Numbered from the stretch's first letter, positions 1 to 7,516 are shown. The stretch: 17,887 bases of DNA from Dehalococcoidia bacterium (GCA_023271515.1 JALPXQ010000019.1:1-17887), one strand, 5' to 3'. Notes: generated by a model not told the origin, from the letters alone. Made by a program: numbers and translations.

Positions 1-813
1 GGGCTGCGCAAGGGATTGGGACTCTTTGCTAATCTGCGACCGGTGAAGGTCTTCCCCATGCTTGTAGATTCCAGCAATCTCAAGCCCGATGTGGTAAGAG
101 GAGTGGATTTGGTATTCGTGCGCGAGCTCACCGGCGGACTCTATTTCGGCAAGCCTAAGAAAAGGTGGGAAACCCCACGGGGCCGGCGGGTGGTGGATAC
201 CCTGGCTTACTCGGAGAGGGAGATCGAGCGCATCATCAGGGTGGGGTTTGAGCTTGCCCGTACTCGGCGCAAGAAGCTCACCTCGGTGGACAAGGCCAAC
301 GTACTGGAATCGTCGCGACTCTGGCGACAGATTGCCACCGAGATCGCCTCAGGGTATCCTGATGTGGAATTGGAGCACCAGCTCGTCGATGCCTGCGCCA
401 TGCGATTGATCCAGCGTCCTGCCGATTTCGACGTCCTGGTCACCGAGAATATGTTCGGTGACATCCTCACCGACGAGGCCTCGATGCTGGGGGGATCCAT
501 GGGAATGCTACCTTCGGCCAGTCTGGCAGGGGTGCCTCGAGGCGGGGTCTCCCGGGCTTTCGGCATGTACGAGCCGATTCACGGCAGTGCCCCCCGGCGG
601 GCGGGGCAGAACATCGCTAATCCTATCGCTACCATCCTGAGTTGCGCCCTGATGCTGCGCTATTCCTTTGGCTTACCGGGGGAGGCCGGGGCGGTGGAGG
701 GGGCGGTGAATCAGGTTCTGGAGGAGGGTTATCGTACCTACGACATAATGGCTGAAGGAATGAAGCAGATCGGAACAAGAGAGGTGGGAGAACTTATCGT
801 GGAGAGAATTTAG
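1..813 (+). CDS. leuB: 3-isopropylmalate dehydrogenase, 3' part (5' end cut by window edge)
   Basis: This enzyme oxidatively decarboxylates 3-isopropylmalate with NAD+ to 2-oxoisocaproate, the third step specific to leucine synthesis in the cytoplasm. The frame is open from base 1; the first visible residues (GLRKGLGLFANLRPVKVF) match the region after the nucleotide-binding start of the isopropylmalate/isocitrate dehydrogenase family, so roughly the first 80-90 residues lie outside. Visible family motifs are the LTGGLYFGKP loop, the catalytic-lysine stretch LTSVDKANVLESSRLWR, the metal-binding aspartates in NMFGDILTDEAS, and the NAD-site motif YEPIHGSAP followed by NIANPIATILS. The TTG at 16 is not a start. 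The gene ends with TAG at 811-813, and about 600 bases without an intact gene follow. leuA and leuC lie 3.3 kb downstream, separated by unrelated genes, which suggests a once contiguous leu cluster (inference). A homoisocitrate or tartrate dehydrogenase is the less likely alternative. Confidence 0.93.
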   Translation, partial: GLRKGLGLFANLRPVKVFPMLVDSSNLKPDVVRGVDLVFVRELTGGLYFGKPKKRWETPRGRRVVDTLAYSEREIERIIRVGFELARTRRKKLTSVDKANVLESSRLWRQIATEIASGYPDVELEHQLVDACAMRLIQRPADFDVLVTENMFGDILTDEASMLGGSMGMLPSASLAGVPRGGVSRAFGMYEPIHGSAPRRAGQNIANPIATILSCALMLRYSFGLPGEAGAVEGAVNQVLEEGYRTYDIMAEGMKQIGTREVGELIVERI

Positions 814-824
814 AGGTAATAGTG

Positions 825-1000
825 TAATTACTCAGGTTCAAAGTTCCGGGGTTCACCCCTGATCAAGTCAGGGGTTCACAGTTCAAGGGTTCCCCTGAGG
901 GGTCACTCCGAAGGGTTAGAAAACGATGAAGATAATGCAACCATCAACCGTGAACCCCTGGGCCTGCGGCCGGGGGCAGGTCTGACAACCTGAGTAGTTA
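825..1000. repeat. Imperfect inverted-repeat element with gttca-type words
   Basis: The ends form an inverted repeat: taattactcaggtt at 825-838 and aacctgagtagtta at 987-1000 match at 13 of 14 positions. Inside are a perfect 7-bp hairpin (cccctga/tcagggg, 857-874, loop tcaag) and a GC-rich palindrome around ggcctgcggcc (961-971). Degenerate words such as ggttcaaagttcc and gttcaagggttcc recur. It could form a long imperfect RNA hairpin behind leuB, but no T-tract follows the stems, so it is not a standard terminator. A non-autonomous palindromic (MITE- or REP-like) element is the likeliest reading. The remaining bases of the 814-1424 gap are described in the next two entries; between 1001 and 1106 I see only AT-rich sequence with a 5-bp gtgtc/gacac inverted repeat (1022-1026, 1052-1056). 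Confidence 0.55.
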
Positions 1001-1106
1001 TGATTAAACAAGTATTGTCCAGTGTCGAGATGTGACCCCCTAATTCAATTTGACACAAACAGAAATTATTGGTATTCTATAAGAAGAACACAATAGGCAC
1101 ACGTTC

Positions 1107-1262
1107 TTGAAATATTTTGATTGGGATGATGAGAAGAACGAGCTTCTTAAGAAAGCGCGAGGGGTGTCATTTGAACAGGTTGAACTGGCAATAGCATTGG
1201 GGGATCTGGTTGATCGAATTAAACATCCGAATCCGGTGAACTATCCGAATCAGAAAGCTTAA
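1107..1262 (+). pseudogene. Truncated BrnT-family toxin-like remnant
   Basis: A 51-codon frame from TTG at 1107 to TAA at 1260-1262 reads LKYFDWDDEKNELLKK, then GVSFEQVELAIALGDLVD, and ends NPVNYPNQKA. This resembles the first half of BrnT-type ribonuclease toxins (about 90 residues; they typically open with a YFDWDxxKN-like motif followed by the RGVSFEE-type helix). The second half, which holds the rest of the RNase fold, is missing, and no BrnA antitoxin follows. The frame has no ATG and no convincing ribosome-binding site; the upstream in-frame stop is at 1080-1082. It sits between two palindromic repeat zones, so I read it as a decayed toxin gene, not a working one. The family assignment is from recalled motifs and is moderately certain. 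Confidence 0.55.
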
Positions 1263-1290
1263 TTCCAAGGTGTTGCTTAATCCATTTGCG

Positions 1291-1378
1291 GGTTCAAGGT
1301 TCCAGGTTGCCCGTTCAAGGTTTTAGACCGATCAAGATTGAACGGTCAGGCGAGCAACCGTGAACCTGATAACCTGAG
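1291..1378. repeat. Second palindromic repeat zone of the same family
   Basis: This stretch has a perfect 8-bp inverted repeat, ccgttcaa at 1311-1318 and ttgaacgg at 1338-1345. Around it is a looser outer pairing (caggttgc before, gcaaccgtgaacctg after). The right side, with aaccgtgaacct and aacctgagaaatta, resembles the right side of the element at 825-1000. It also carries the repeated gttcaaggttc word. The element ends about 45 bases before the acyl-CoA dehydrogenase start and may form part of that gene's leader. Confidence 0.45.
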
Positions 1379-1424
1379 AAATTACCGTAATAGTTGCAAA
1401 AAAGAATTTGAGAGGAGTGAAGAA

Positions 1425-2585
1425 ATGGACTTTGGGTTCACCGAAGAACAGGTGATGCTGCAGAACCTGGCGCGAGACTTTGCCCAGAGCGAGATCGCTC
1501 CCACAGTCGAAGAGGACGAGAGGAACCACGTTTACAACCAGGCAATCGTTAAGAAGATGGCCGAACTCGGATTCTTCGGTTGTATTGCACCGGAGAAATA
1601 CGGCGGCAACGAGATGGGATATCTCGCTGCTACCCTTATGACCATGGAGATAGGCAAGGAAAGCCCCTCCTATGGAGTGACCTTCAACCTGCAGATGAAT
1701 GCCATCCAGAGTGTGCTGCTGGCATTTGGGAGTGAAGAGCAATGCGAGAGATATATTCCCCCGCTTATTAAGGCTGAGGATTCCGGATGCTTCGCCCTGA
1801 CCGAGGCGGATACCGGCTCGGATGTAGCCTCGATGAAGACCACGGCTAAAGAAGTGGATGACGGATATGTCCTGAACGGAAGCAAGATGTGGATATCCGG
1901 CATCCCCAACGCGACTGTTGGTATAATTTATGCGATGACCGACCGGGAGAAAAGGCACCGGGGAATGTCGGCATTCATGGTTGACATGAACTCCCCTGGA
2001 ATCGAACAGCGGGCGATCCCGGACAAATTAGGTCTCCACAGCTCTCCTACCGGGGAAATCGCCTTCGAGGACGTCAAGGTTCCCAAGAATGCCCTGGTGG
2101 GCAAGACTGGTGATGGCTTCAAGATCGCTATGTTCATGCTCGACCGAACGCGTCTTTCATGTGCAGCGCGAGCTGCCGGCGTGGCTGAAAAGTGTTTTGA
2201 CCTTTCCCGGCAGTATGCCAATGAAAGGACTCAATTCGGTCAGCCGATCATCCAGTTTCAGATGATCCAGGATCAGTTGGCCAGAATGTGGTGTGAGCAT
2301 GAGGCGGCCAAGCTTCTGGTATTCAAGGCTGCCTGGATGATGGATAATCTGGAGAAGATGGGAGGCAGAGCAACCCTCGCTATATCTACTGCAAAGTATT
2401 ACGCCGCCGAAGCCGCTGTTATGGCAGCCAACGAGGCGACTAAGATATATGCCTCCTACGGTTTCTCCGCAGAGTATCCCATAGAGCGATACTACCGAGA
2501 TGCCAAGTCCTATCAGATCGTTGAGGGAACGTCGAATATCCAGAAGCTTATCATTGCCCGAAATTTCATCGAAAAGCGGGACTAA
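1425..2585 (+). CDS. Acyl-CoA dehydrogenase
   Basis: This FAD flavoprotein introduces an alpha,beta double bond into acyl-CoA and passes electrons to an electron transfer flavoprotein. From the ATG at 1425 it has 386 residues, the usual family length. The order is an N-terminal helical domain (MDFGFTEEQVMLQNLARDF), a middle beta domain with the motif CFALTEADTGSDVASM that contacts flavin and substrate, and a C-terminal helical domain with NERTQFGQPI. The last part has YQIVEGTSNIQ, in which Glu367 is at the catalytic-base position of short/medium-chain enzymes. The frame stays open upstream to 1338, but that part reads through the repeat zone; the start at 1425 begins with the family's usual MDF and has gagaggag at 1410-1417. 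Substrate is not determined; no ETF or thiolase neighbour is present, so it may serve fatty acid, branched-chain or aromatic acyl-CoA oxidation. Confidence 0.92.
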   Translation: MDFGFTEEQVMLQNLARDFAQSEIAPTVEEDERNHVYNQAIVKKMAELGFFGCIAPEKYGGNEMGYLAATLMTMEIGKESPSYGVTFNLQMNAIQSVLLAFGSEEQCERYIPPLIKAEDSGCFALTEADTGSDVASMKTTAKEVDDGYVLNGSKMWISGIPNATVGIIYAMTDREKRHRGMSAFMVDMNSPGIEQRAIPDKLGLHSSPTGEIAFEDVKVPKNALVGKTGDGFKIAMFMLDRTRLSCAARAAGVAEKCFDLSRQYANERTQFGQPIIQFQMIQDQLARMWCEHEAAKLLVFKAAWMMDNLEKMGGRATLAISTAKYYAAEAAVMAANEATKIYASYGFSAEYPIERYYRDAKSYQIVEGTSNIQKLIIARNFIEKRD

Positions 2586-2599
2586 CACCACAACGAAAC

Positions 2600-2627
2600 T
2601 TCAAACCTAAAACTTAAAACCTAAAGT
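2600..2627 (+). promoter_or_regulatory. Possible sigma-70-type promoter of the SRP RNA gene
   Basis: TTCAAA (2600-2605) and TAAAGT (2622-2627) are separated by 16 bases. The spacing predicts a transcript start near 2634, exactly the first base of the terminal SRP RNA stem. The -35 box is weak, and the area consists of repetitive aaacctaaaact words that could give such a match by chance. Confidence 0.35.
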
Positions 2628-2633
2628 GCTATT

Positions 2634-2905
2634 GGGGTCGTGCTAGGCGGGGAGTTAGCGGTGCCCTGAACCCGAAATCCGCTATAGCGGGGCTGAATTC
2701 CCGCTTGAGATCTTCAGTCTCCTGGTGCCGTCCTCATTAAGCGGTGTTGAAGGCTGGGTCCTGCGCGGCAGAGAGCTATGAACCCCGTCAGGTCCGGGAG
2801 GAAGCAGCGGTAAGTAGCCACCTCTGGGTGTTGCAGGGTTGCCTGGTCTGAGCTGGCTGATGTGGGCGAGCCAGGGGGCGAGAGCGAGAGCGGGTGCACG
2901 ACCCC
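2634..2905 (+). ncRNA. ffs: Signal recognition particle RNA, large bacterial type
   Basis: This is the 272-nt RNA scaffold of the signal recognition particle, which targets nascent membrane and secreted proteins with the Ffh protein. The ends pair perfectly over 10 bases: ggggtcgtgc at 2634-2643 with gcacgacccc at 2896-2905. The 5' part shows the conserved tgctaggcggggagttagcg and gtgccctg blocks of the Alu domain, as in Bacillus-type long SRP RNA. The S-domain helix 8 hallmark is at 2787-2808: gtcaggtcc, a GGGA tetraloop (GNRA class, where GGAA is most common), then ggaagcagc. The length matches the roughly 270-nt B. subtilis form, not the short 4.5S RNA. Minus-strand open frames over this region are chance frames. 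Confidence 0.95.
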
Positions 2906-2949
2906 TGAATTATATCGATAAATCAATTGCAGATTGTTTTTAATTATGA

Positions 2950-4074
2950 ATGAGGAATAAAGTGAAGGAAAAGGAGAATAAAAAGAAAAGCTTAAAGAGA
3001 TTTCTTCTGGGCAGGGCGAAAGATGTAGTGTTGCTATATTTAGCCACTCATTATCGGCCCCTCTTAAAATTTGTTTCATCTAAGCCTTCAGAGGTAAGCA
3101 TTAAAGTGACCCAAAGATGTAATAGTCGGTGTATTACTTGTAATGAATGGAAAGAAAAACCAGAGAATGAACTAACCACAAAAGAAATTGAGGATATTTT
3201 TCACCAGATTAAGAGTTTAGGAGTAGAGATAGTTGGTTTTACTGGTGGGGAGCCATTGTTAAGAAATGATATTGGTGAATTAATAGAAAAAGCTAAAAAA
3301 ATAACGGGGGCGCGAGTTTATATCATAACTAATGGAATATTACTTCCAGAGAGGGCGAAGACTCTTATGGAAAAAGGAATAGACTATGTAAGCGTTTCTA
3401 TCGATGGTTTACCGGAAACCGATACAAAAATAAGAGGGATCCCCCGTCATTACGATAGAGCTATTGAGGGAATTAAGATTTTAAGGAGCGTGAGTAAAGA
3501 TTTGAAGATTAATGTTGGTACTACAGTTTTAAAACCTAATATTAAAGAAATTCCTCAATTGGTAGAGATTTGTCACAATTTGAAAGTAAACTGGTTCTTT
3601 AATCTTTTAGATACCAGCCTTTATTTTTTTCAGGGAGTAAACATTGACGGGTTATTGATCGACGATGAAAAAACGATAGACGAATTTATAGATTATTTAT
3701 ACCTGATAAATAAAGAAAAACCCGATGTCTTTATGAGTAATATGAGCCCGATCGTTTTAGAGTTTGCTAGAGATTATCTAAAAAACAAAAAGCCAAAACT
3801 TAATTGTGTGATAGGTTATTTTAGAGTTTTTGTTGATTCTAATTTAAACATCTATTCTGGCTGTTGGGCTTTGCCCCCTATTGGAAATCTCAAAGAAGAA
3901 GGCCTTAAAGAGATTATTAAGTCTAAAAAATACAAAGAAAGAGTCAAGAAAATGTTCGATTTAAAATGTCCTACATGTACTTGCGGCTATATACTTTCTT
4001 GCTCCCTGAATAATCTTCCATCAACTGCCCTTTTTGCATTAAAAGACCCAAAGTTTGTTCGGTTTGAGCATTAG
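2950..4074 (+). CDS. Radical SAM protein with C-terminal SPASM-like cysteine cluster
   Basis: The protein has 374 residues from ATG 2950. After a lysine-rich start (residues 1-20) and a short hydrophobic stretch (25-31), the radical SAM core has the CxxxCxxC [4Fe-4S]/SAM motif as Cys57, Cys61 and Cys64 (QRCNSRCITC), followed by GGEP at 99-102 and a YIITNG strand. The C-terminal region has NC...GCW and then CPTCTCGYILSC (Cys340, 343, 345, 351), like the auxiliary-cluster cysteines of SPASM/twitch maturases that modify peptides, glycans or cofactors. The substrate cannot be told. The DNA is very AT-rich (19 GC of 60 at 3241-3300, against 38 of 60 at 4561-4620 in leuA) and uses AT-rich codons, unlike its neighbours, which indicates recent transfer. 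GTG 2962, six bases after gagg, is a rival start (370 residues). It begins 44 bases after the SRP RNA and stops 11 bases before leuA. Confidence 0.85.
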   Translation: MRNKVKEKENKKKSLKRFLLGRAKDVVLLYLATHYRPLLKFVSSKPSEVSIKVTQRCNSRCITCNEWKEKPENELTTKEIEDIFHQIKSLGVEIVGFTGGEPLLRNDIGELIEKAKKITGARVYIITNGILLPERAKTLMEKGIDYVSVSIDGLPETDTKIRGIPRHYDRAIEGIKILRSVSKDLKINVGTTVLKPNIKEIPQLVEICHNLKVNWFFNLLDTSLYFFQGVNIDGLLIDDEKTIDEFIDYLYLINKEKPDVFMSNMSPIVLEFARDYLKNKKPKLNCVIGYFRVFVDSNLNIYSGCWALPPIGNLKEEGLKEIIKSKKYKERVKKMFDLKCPTCTCGYILSCSLNNLPSTALFALKDPKFVRFEH

Positions 4075-4085
4075 AGGAGAATGAT

Positions 4086-5600
4086 ATGGATAAGGTCATC
4101 ATCTTCGATACCACCTTAAGGGATGGGGAGCAGGCGGCGGGAGGGGCCCTCACCGCTGAGGACAAGATGGAAATCGCCAGGCAACTGGATAGGCTCGGCG
4201 TGGATGTCATCGAGGCGGGCTTCCCCATTAGCTCCAGGGGAGAGCTGGATGCCATACGCCACATCGCTGACAAGGTACGGCGACCCATCATCTGCGCCCT
4301 GGCTCACGCTCACCGCGAAGCCATAGACGTCGCCTGGGAGGCAATCAAAGATGCCCAGCATCCCCGAATCCATGTCTTCCTCTCCAGCTCGGAGATTCAC
4401 CTCCTCCACCAACTGAAGAAAGATCGCCGGCAGATCCTCGAAGCTTCCTGTGAGATGGTTGCCCGGGCCAAGGGCTACCTGGAAGATGTGGAGTTCTCCC
4501 CCATGGACGCCACGCGCACCGATCCGGACTATCTCTACCAGATACTTGAAGGGGTTATCGAGGCCGGCGCCACCACCGTCAATATCCCGGATACCGTCGG
4601 CTACACCATCCCACGAGAGTTCTGCAACCTGATTGACGGTATATTCAAGAACGTGCCTAATATCCATCGTGCCGTGGTCAGTGTCCATTGCCACAATGAC
4701 CTCGGACTTGCGGTGGCCAATAGCCTGGCGGTGCTCGATCACGGGGTGCGGCAGATCGAGTGTACCGTGAACGGGATCGGAGAGCGGGCGGGCAACGCCT
4801 CCCTGGAAGAGATCGTCATGGCTATCAAGACCCGCCAGGATCTGTTGAGATACACCACTGAAATAGACACCACGCGAATCTACAAAACCAGTCGACTGGT
4901 GAGCGAACTGACCGGGATGTATGTCCAGCCGAACAAGGCCATTGTAGGAGCCAACGCCTTCCGCCACGAATCAGGCATCCACCAGGACGGCATCATCAAG
5001 GAGCGGACGACCTACGAGATCATGGATCCGGAGTCTGTTGGCCTCACCGGGACTACCCTTTCACTGGGCAAGCTCAGCGGACGCCATGCTTTTCGAAAGA
5101 GGCTCGAGGAGTTAGGTTACACCCTGAGCGACGAGGAATTGGGCCGAGCATTTCTAGCCTTCAAGGAGCTGGCTGACAAAAAGAGAGCCATCACCGACCG
5201 CGATCTTGAGGCCCTCGTAGCTGAGGAATTGCGTACGGTGCACGAGACTTATCATCTGGAGCACGTCCAGGTTTCCTGCGGCGATCCCATCATCCCCACC
5301 GCCTCGGTCAGGCTCACCGGCCCCGAGGGACAGCTTCTTTCCAACGCGGCACAGGGCACCGGCCCGGTGGATGCCGTCTACAGGGCCATCAACCACCTGG
5401 TGATGGTGCCCAACGAGCTCGTTGAGTTCAGCGTCAAATCAGTAACCGGGGGCATCGATGCTATTGGCGAGGTAACGGTGAGGATAGAGAGCGAGAGCAA
5501 GCGATATGTCGGTCGTGGTGCCCACACGGACATCATCGTCGCCAGCGCCAGGGCATATATGAACGCCTTGAACCGGTTGCTGGCAACGAGGAGCAAATGA
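4086..5600 (+). CDS. leuA: 2-isopropylmalate synthase
   Basis: LeuA condenses acetyl-CoA with 2-oxoisovalerate, the committed and normally leucine-inhibited step of leucine synthesis. The 504-residue protein has the HMGL-like TIM barrel with DTTLRDGEQ (residues 8-16; Arg12 and Asp13 in the active site), the metal-binding HCHNDLG (His201, His203) and GIGERAGNASLEE (231-243). A helical linker with FRHESGIHQDG follows, and then a C-terminal LeuA allosteric dimer domain from about residue 380 to the end. The full length with this regulatory domain argues for LeuA over the shorter homocitrate synthase types; citramalate synthase is a weaker alternative. The usual GEQSPG reads GEQAAGG here. The Shine-Dalgarno sequence gaggaga (4074-4080) overlaps the stop codon of the foreign radical SAM gene. 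The start codon of leuC overlaps the leuA stop by 4 bases (ATGA), so the two are translationally coupled. Confidence 0.95.
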   Translation: MDKVIIFDTTLRDGEQAAGGALTAEDKMEIARQLDRLGVDVIEAGFPISSRGELDAIRHIADKVRRPIICALAHAHREAIDVAWEAIKDAQHPRIHVFLSSSEIHLLHQLKKDRRQILEASCEMVARAKGYLEDVEFSPMDATRTDPDYLYQILEGVIEAGATTVNIPDTVGYTIPREFCNLIDGIFKNVPNIHRAVVSVHCHNDLGLAVANSLAVLDHGVRQIECTVNGIGERAGNASLEEIVMAIKTRQDLLRYTTEIDTTRIYKTSRLVSELTGMYVQPNKAIVGANAFRHESGIHQDGIIKERTTYEIMDPESVGLTGTTLSLGKLSGRHAFRKRLEELGYTLSDEELGRAFLAFKELADKKRAITDRDLEALVAEELRTVHETYHLEHVQVSCGDPIIPTASVRLTGPEGQLLSNAAQGTGPVDAVYRAINHLVMVPNELVEFSVKSVTGGIDAIGEVTVRIESESKRYVGRGAHTDIIVASARAYMNALNRLLATRSK

Positions 5601-6313
5601 GCATCGGCGCGACCATCATCGAAAAAATCATCGCCGCCCACGCGAACAGGAAGAAGGTCTCGCCCGGTCAGTTGATTAACGTTCGCGTTGACCTGGTGCT
5701 ATCGAACGACATCACCGCGCCCATTGCCATCAGGGAGTTCGAGCGCATCGGGCTGAAGAGGGTTTTCGATCCTCAGAAAGTGGTCATGGTGCCTGACCAT
5801 TTCGTGCCCAACAAGGATATCCCCTCCGCCGAGCAGGTCAAGATCATGCGTGATTTCGCCATAGATCAAGGGCTGGTCTATTTTGAGGTCGGCGAGATGG
5901 GCATCGAGCATGTCATCCTGCCCGAGAAGGGGCTGGTACTTCCGGGGGATCTCGTTATCGGCGCCGATTCGCATACCTGCACCTACGGTGCTCTAGGGGC
6001 CCTCGCCACGGGCATGGGCTCGACCGATATCGCCGTAGCGATGGCCACCGGTGAAATCTGGATGAAGGTGCCGCCGACCATCAAGTTTGTCTATCATGGC
6101 AAACTGGGGAGATGGGTTGGCGGCAAGGATCTTATTCTGTATACCATTGGCGATATCGGCGTCGATGGGGCGCTTTACGCGGCGATGGAGTTTGTGGGAG
6201 AGGCAATTGACTTTCTGTCAATAGATGGCCGATTCACCATGGCCAATATGGCCATCGAGGCCGGTGCGATGGCGGGCCTCTTCAGGGTCGATGAGAAAAC
6301 ATGGATTATGTAA
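5597..6313 (+). CDS. leuC: 3-isopropylmalate dehydratase large subunit, N-terminal part before a frameshift
   Basis: LeuC with LeuD isomerises 2-isopropylmalate to 3-isopropylmalate using a [4Fe-4S] cluster. This part (238 residues) begins MSIGATIIEKIIAAH at an ATG overlapping the leuA stop, with gaggag just upstream. It contains VPDHFVPNKD, the long stretch FEVGEMGIEHVILPEKG, and IGADSHTCTYGALGALATGMGS; Cys128 here is conserved in the family but is not one of the three cluster ligands. The frame runs into TAA at 6311-6313 just after VDEKT, where an intact gene would continue. The second part is at 6301-6861. Adding one base near the AAAA run at 6296-6299 would join them into a 421-residue protein, the normal length for the compact, archaeal-type LeuC. 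Homoaconitase or methylthioalkylmalate-type use is less likely given leuA and leuB nearby. Confidence 0.9.
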   Translation: MSIGATIIEKIIAAHANRKKVSPGQLINVRVDLVLSNDITAPIAIREFERIGLKRVFDPQKVVMVPDHFVPNKDIPSAEQVKIMRDFAIDQGLVYFEVGEMGIEHVILPEKGLVLPGDLVIGADSHTCTYGALGALATGMGSTDIAVAMATGEIWMKVPPTIKFVYHGKLGRWVGGKDLILYTIGDIGVDGALYAAMEFVGEAIDFLSIDGRFTMANMAIEAGAMAGLFRVDEKTWIM

Positions 6314-6861
6314 AGCCCAGGGCGCATCGGCCCTACACCGTGGTTGATCCTGATCCCGATGCGCGATATGCCAGGGTCATCGAGTACGACGCCTCGAGGA
6401 TCGAGCCTCAGGTGGCCCTCCCGCACCTTCCCTCCAATGCTCGCCCCATAAGCCGGGTGGGCGATATTCCGATAGACCAGGCGGTGATCGGGAGTTGCAC
6501 CAACGGGCGGCTGGAGGATTTGATGTTGGCTGGCGAGGTGCTCAAGGGCAGGAAGGTTGCCAGGAACGTCCGCTGCATCATCATTCCCGGCTCGCAGGAG
6601 ATTTACCTGGACGCGCTGCGACGCGGCTTGATCGAGATATTTATCGAAGCTGGGGCGGTGGTGAGCACACCGACCTGCGGCCCGTGCCTCGGCGGATATA
6701 TGGGCATACTCGCCGCCGGGGAACGCTGCATTTCCACCACCAACCGCAACTTCGTGGGACGCATGGGCAGTCCCAAATCGGAGGTCTATCTGGCCAATCC
6801 GGCGGTAGCCGCCGCCAGCGCCATCCTGGGCAAGATCGGAGGGCCGGCGGAGATATGGTAA
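6301..6861 (+). CDS. leuC: 3-isopropylmalate dehydratase large subunit, C-terminal part after the frameshift
   Basis: This part (186 residues from an internal ATG) continues the aconitase-fold large subunit in a different frame, opening MDYVKPRAHR. It carries all three expected [4Fe-4S] cysteines: GSCTNGRLED (Cys301 in joined numbering) and TCGPCLGGYMG (Cys361 and Cys364). The substrate-loop NRNFVGRMG and the closing block YLANPAVAAASAILGKI follow. There is no ribosome-binding site of its own and the region before it is coding in the other frame, so it is not a separate gene. Every motif is intact apart from the break, which suggests either an assembly error or a very recent mutation. No leuD follows; rnhB starts one base after the stop. 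The small subunit must be encoded elsewhere, perhaps before leuB. Confidence 0.88.
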   Translation: MDYVKPRAHRPYTVVDPDPDARYARVIEYDASRIEPQVALPHLPSNARPISRVGDIPIDQAVIGSCTNGRLEDLMLAGEVLKGRKVARNVRCIIIPGSQEIYLDALRRGLIEIFIEAGAVVSTPTCGPCLGGYMGILAAGERCISTTNRNFVGRMGSPKSEVYLANPAVAAASAILGKIGGPAEIW

Positions 6862-6862
6862 C

Positions 6863-7516
6863 ATGAGTCAGTCGCCAAGTTTCATCGAGGAAGAAAGACT
6901 CTGGCAGCAGGGATATCGGCTCGTCGCCGGAATTGATGAGGTCGGGCGCGGTCCACTAGCCGGTCCGGTAGTTGCCGCTGCGGTGATTCTATCGCCGGAA
7001 AGCAGATTATCCTGGCTTTTTCATCTGCGGGATAGCAAGAGGCTCGCTCCACGCAAGCGTGAGTTCCTTTCCTCATGCATCCAGAGGGAGGCCCCGGCAG
7101 TGGGCGTCGGTGTGGTTCCACCGGAAACCATCGATGCTTGCGGCATCGTGGCCGCCACGAGGCTGGCCATGCGCCTGGCGGTGGAGAAGCTTGCTCAACC
7201 CCTGTCTTCACAGGGGCAGGCCCCTGACTTCCTGCTCATAGATTGGATTACCATGCCTGAGCTTGACATCCCGCAAAGAAGCATCACCAGGGGCGATAAT
7301 TTCTCCCGCTCGATCGCTGCAGCATCGATCGTTGCCAAGGTCCACCGCGACCGGCTGATGATGGAATACGATAGCCTCTACTCCGGATATGGCTTTGCCC
7401 GTAACAAGGGCTACCCCACGATAGAACACCTGGCAAAGCTACGGCGCCTGGGATGTTGCCCCATCCATCGTGCCAGCTTTGCTCCGGTTCGTGAAGTGCG
7501 GGAAAGAAATGGCTGA
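6863..7516 (+). CDS. rnhB: Ribonuclease HII
   Basis: RNase HII cuts the RNA strand of RNA-DNA hybrids and starts removal of single ribonucleotides misincorporated in DNA. The 217-residue protein has the expected order: GIDEVGRGPLAGPVVAAAV with catalytic Asp25 and Glu26, LRDSKRL, the central Asp in FLLIDW, the substrate-binding loop RGDNFSRSIAAASIVAKVHRD with the last catalytic Asp, and the C-terminal signature NKGYPTIEHLAKLRRLGCCPIHRASF. Length and motifs are normal for a bacterial enzyme. The start is one base after the leuC stop, and the end overlaps the next gene by 8 bases, so it is part of one transcript with leuA and leuC. rnhB next to yraN is a common bacterial pair. Confidence 0.96.
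   Translation: MSQSPSFIEEERLWQQGYRLVAGIDEVGRGPLAGPVVAAAVILSPESRLSWLFHLRDSKRLAPRKREFLSSCIQREAPAVGVGVVPPETIDACGIVAATRLAMRLAVEKLAQPLSSQGQAPDFLLIDWITMPELDIPQRSITRGDNFSRSIAAASIVAKVHRDRLMMEYDSLYSGYGFARNKGYPTIEHLAKLRRLGCCPIHRASFAPVREVRERNG

Noticed and set aside
857..874. Intrinsic terminator after leuB
   Set aside because: The 7-bp hairpin is perfect but no run of T follows, and the arms belong to a repeat element.
1019..1064. End of an insertion sequence (gtgtc...gacac with gatgtgacccc)
   Set aside because: The arms pair for only 5 bases and no transposase frame or target duplication is visible.
1338..1424. N-terminal extension of the acyl-CoA dehydrogenase
   Set aside because: The extension translates repeat DNA; the ATG at 1425 has a good ribosome-binding site and the family-typical start.
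814..1424. CRISPR array or leucine-responsive leader/T-box
   Set aside because: The repeats are irregular and inverted without uniform spacers; no leucine codon run, T-box motif or attenuator is present before leuA either.
2946..2960. Four-codon upstream frame (MNEE) ending just before GTG 2962 of the radical SAM gene
   Set aside because: It is too short and lacks a ribosome-binding site; likely chance, though it leaves the exact start of the radical SAM gene open.
2714..3079. 121-residue minus-strand open frame
   Set aside because: It runs across the SRP RNA gene and into the radical SAM gene.
4116..4967. 283-residue minus-strand open frame opposite leuA
   Set aside because: It is the antisense of intact LeuA catalytic motifs and resembles no protein family.
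6175..6864. 229-residue minus-strand open frame opposite leuC
   Set aside because: It lies wholly over leuC motifs, has no recognisable family pattern, and is the usual antisense shadow of GC-rich coding DNA.
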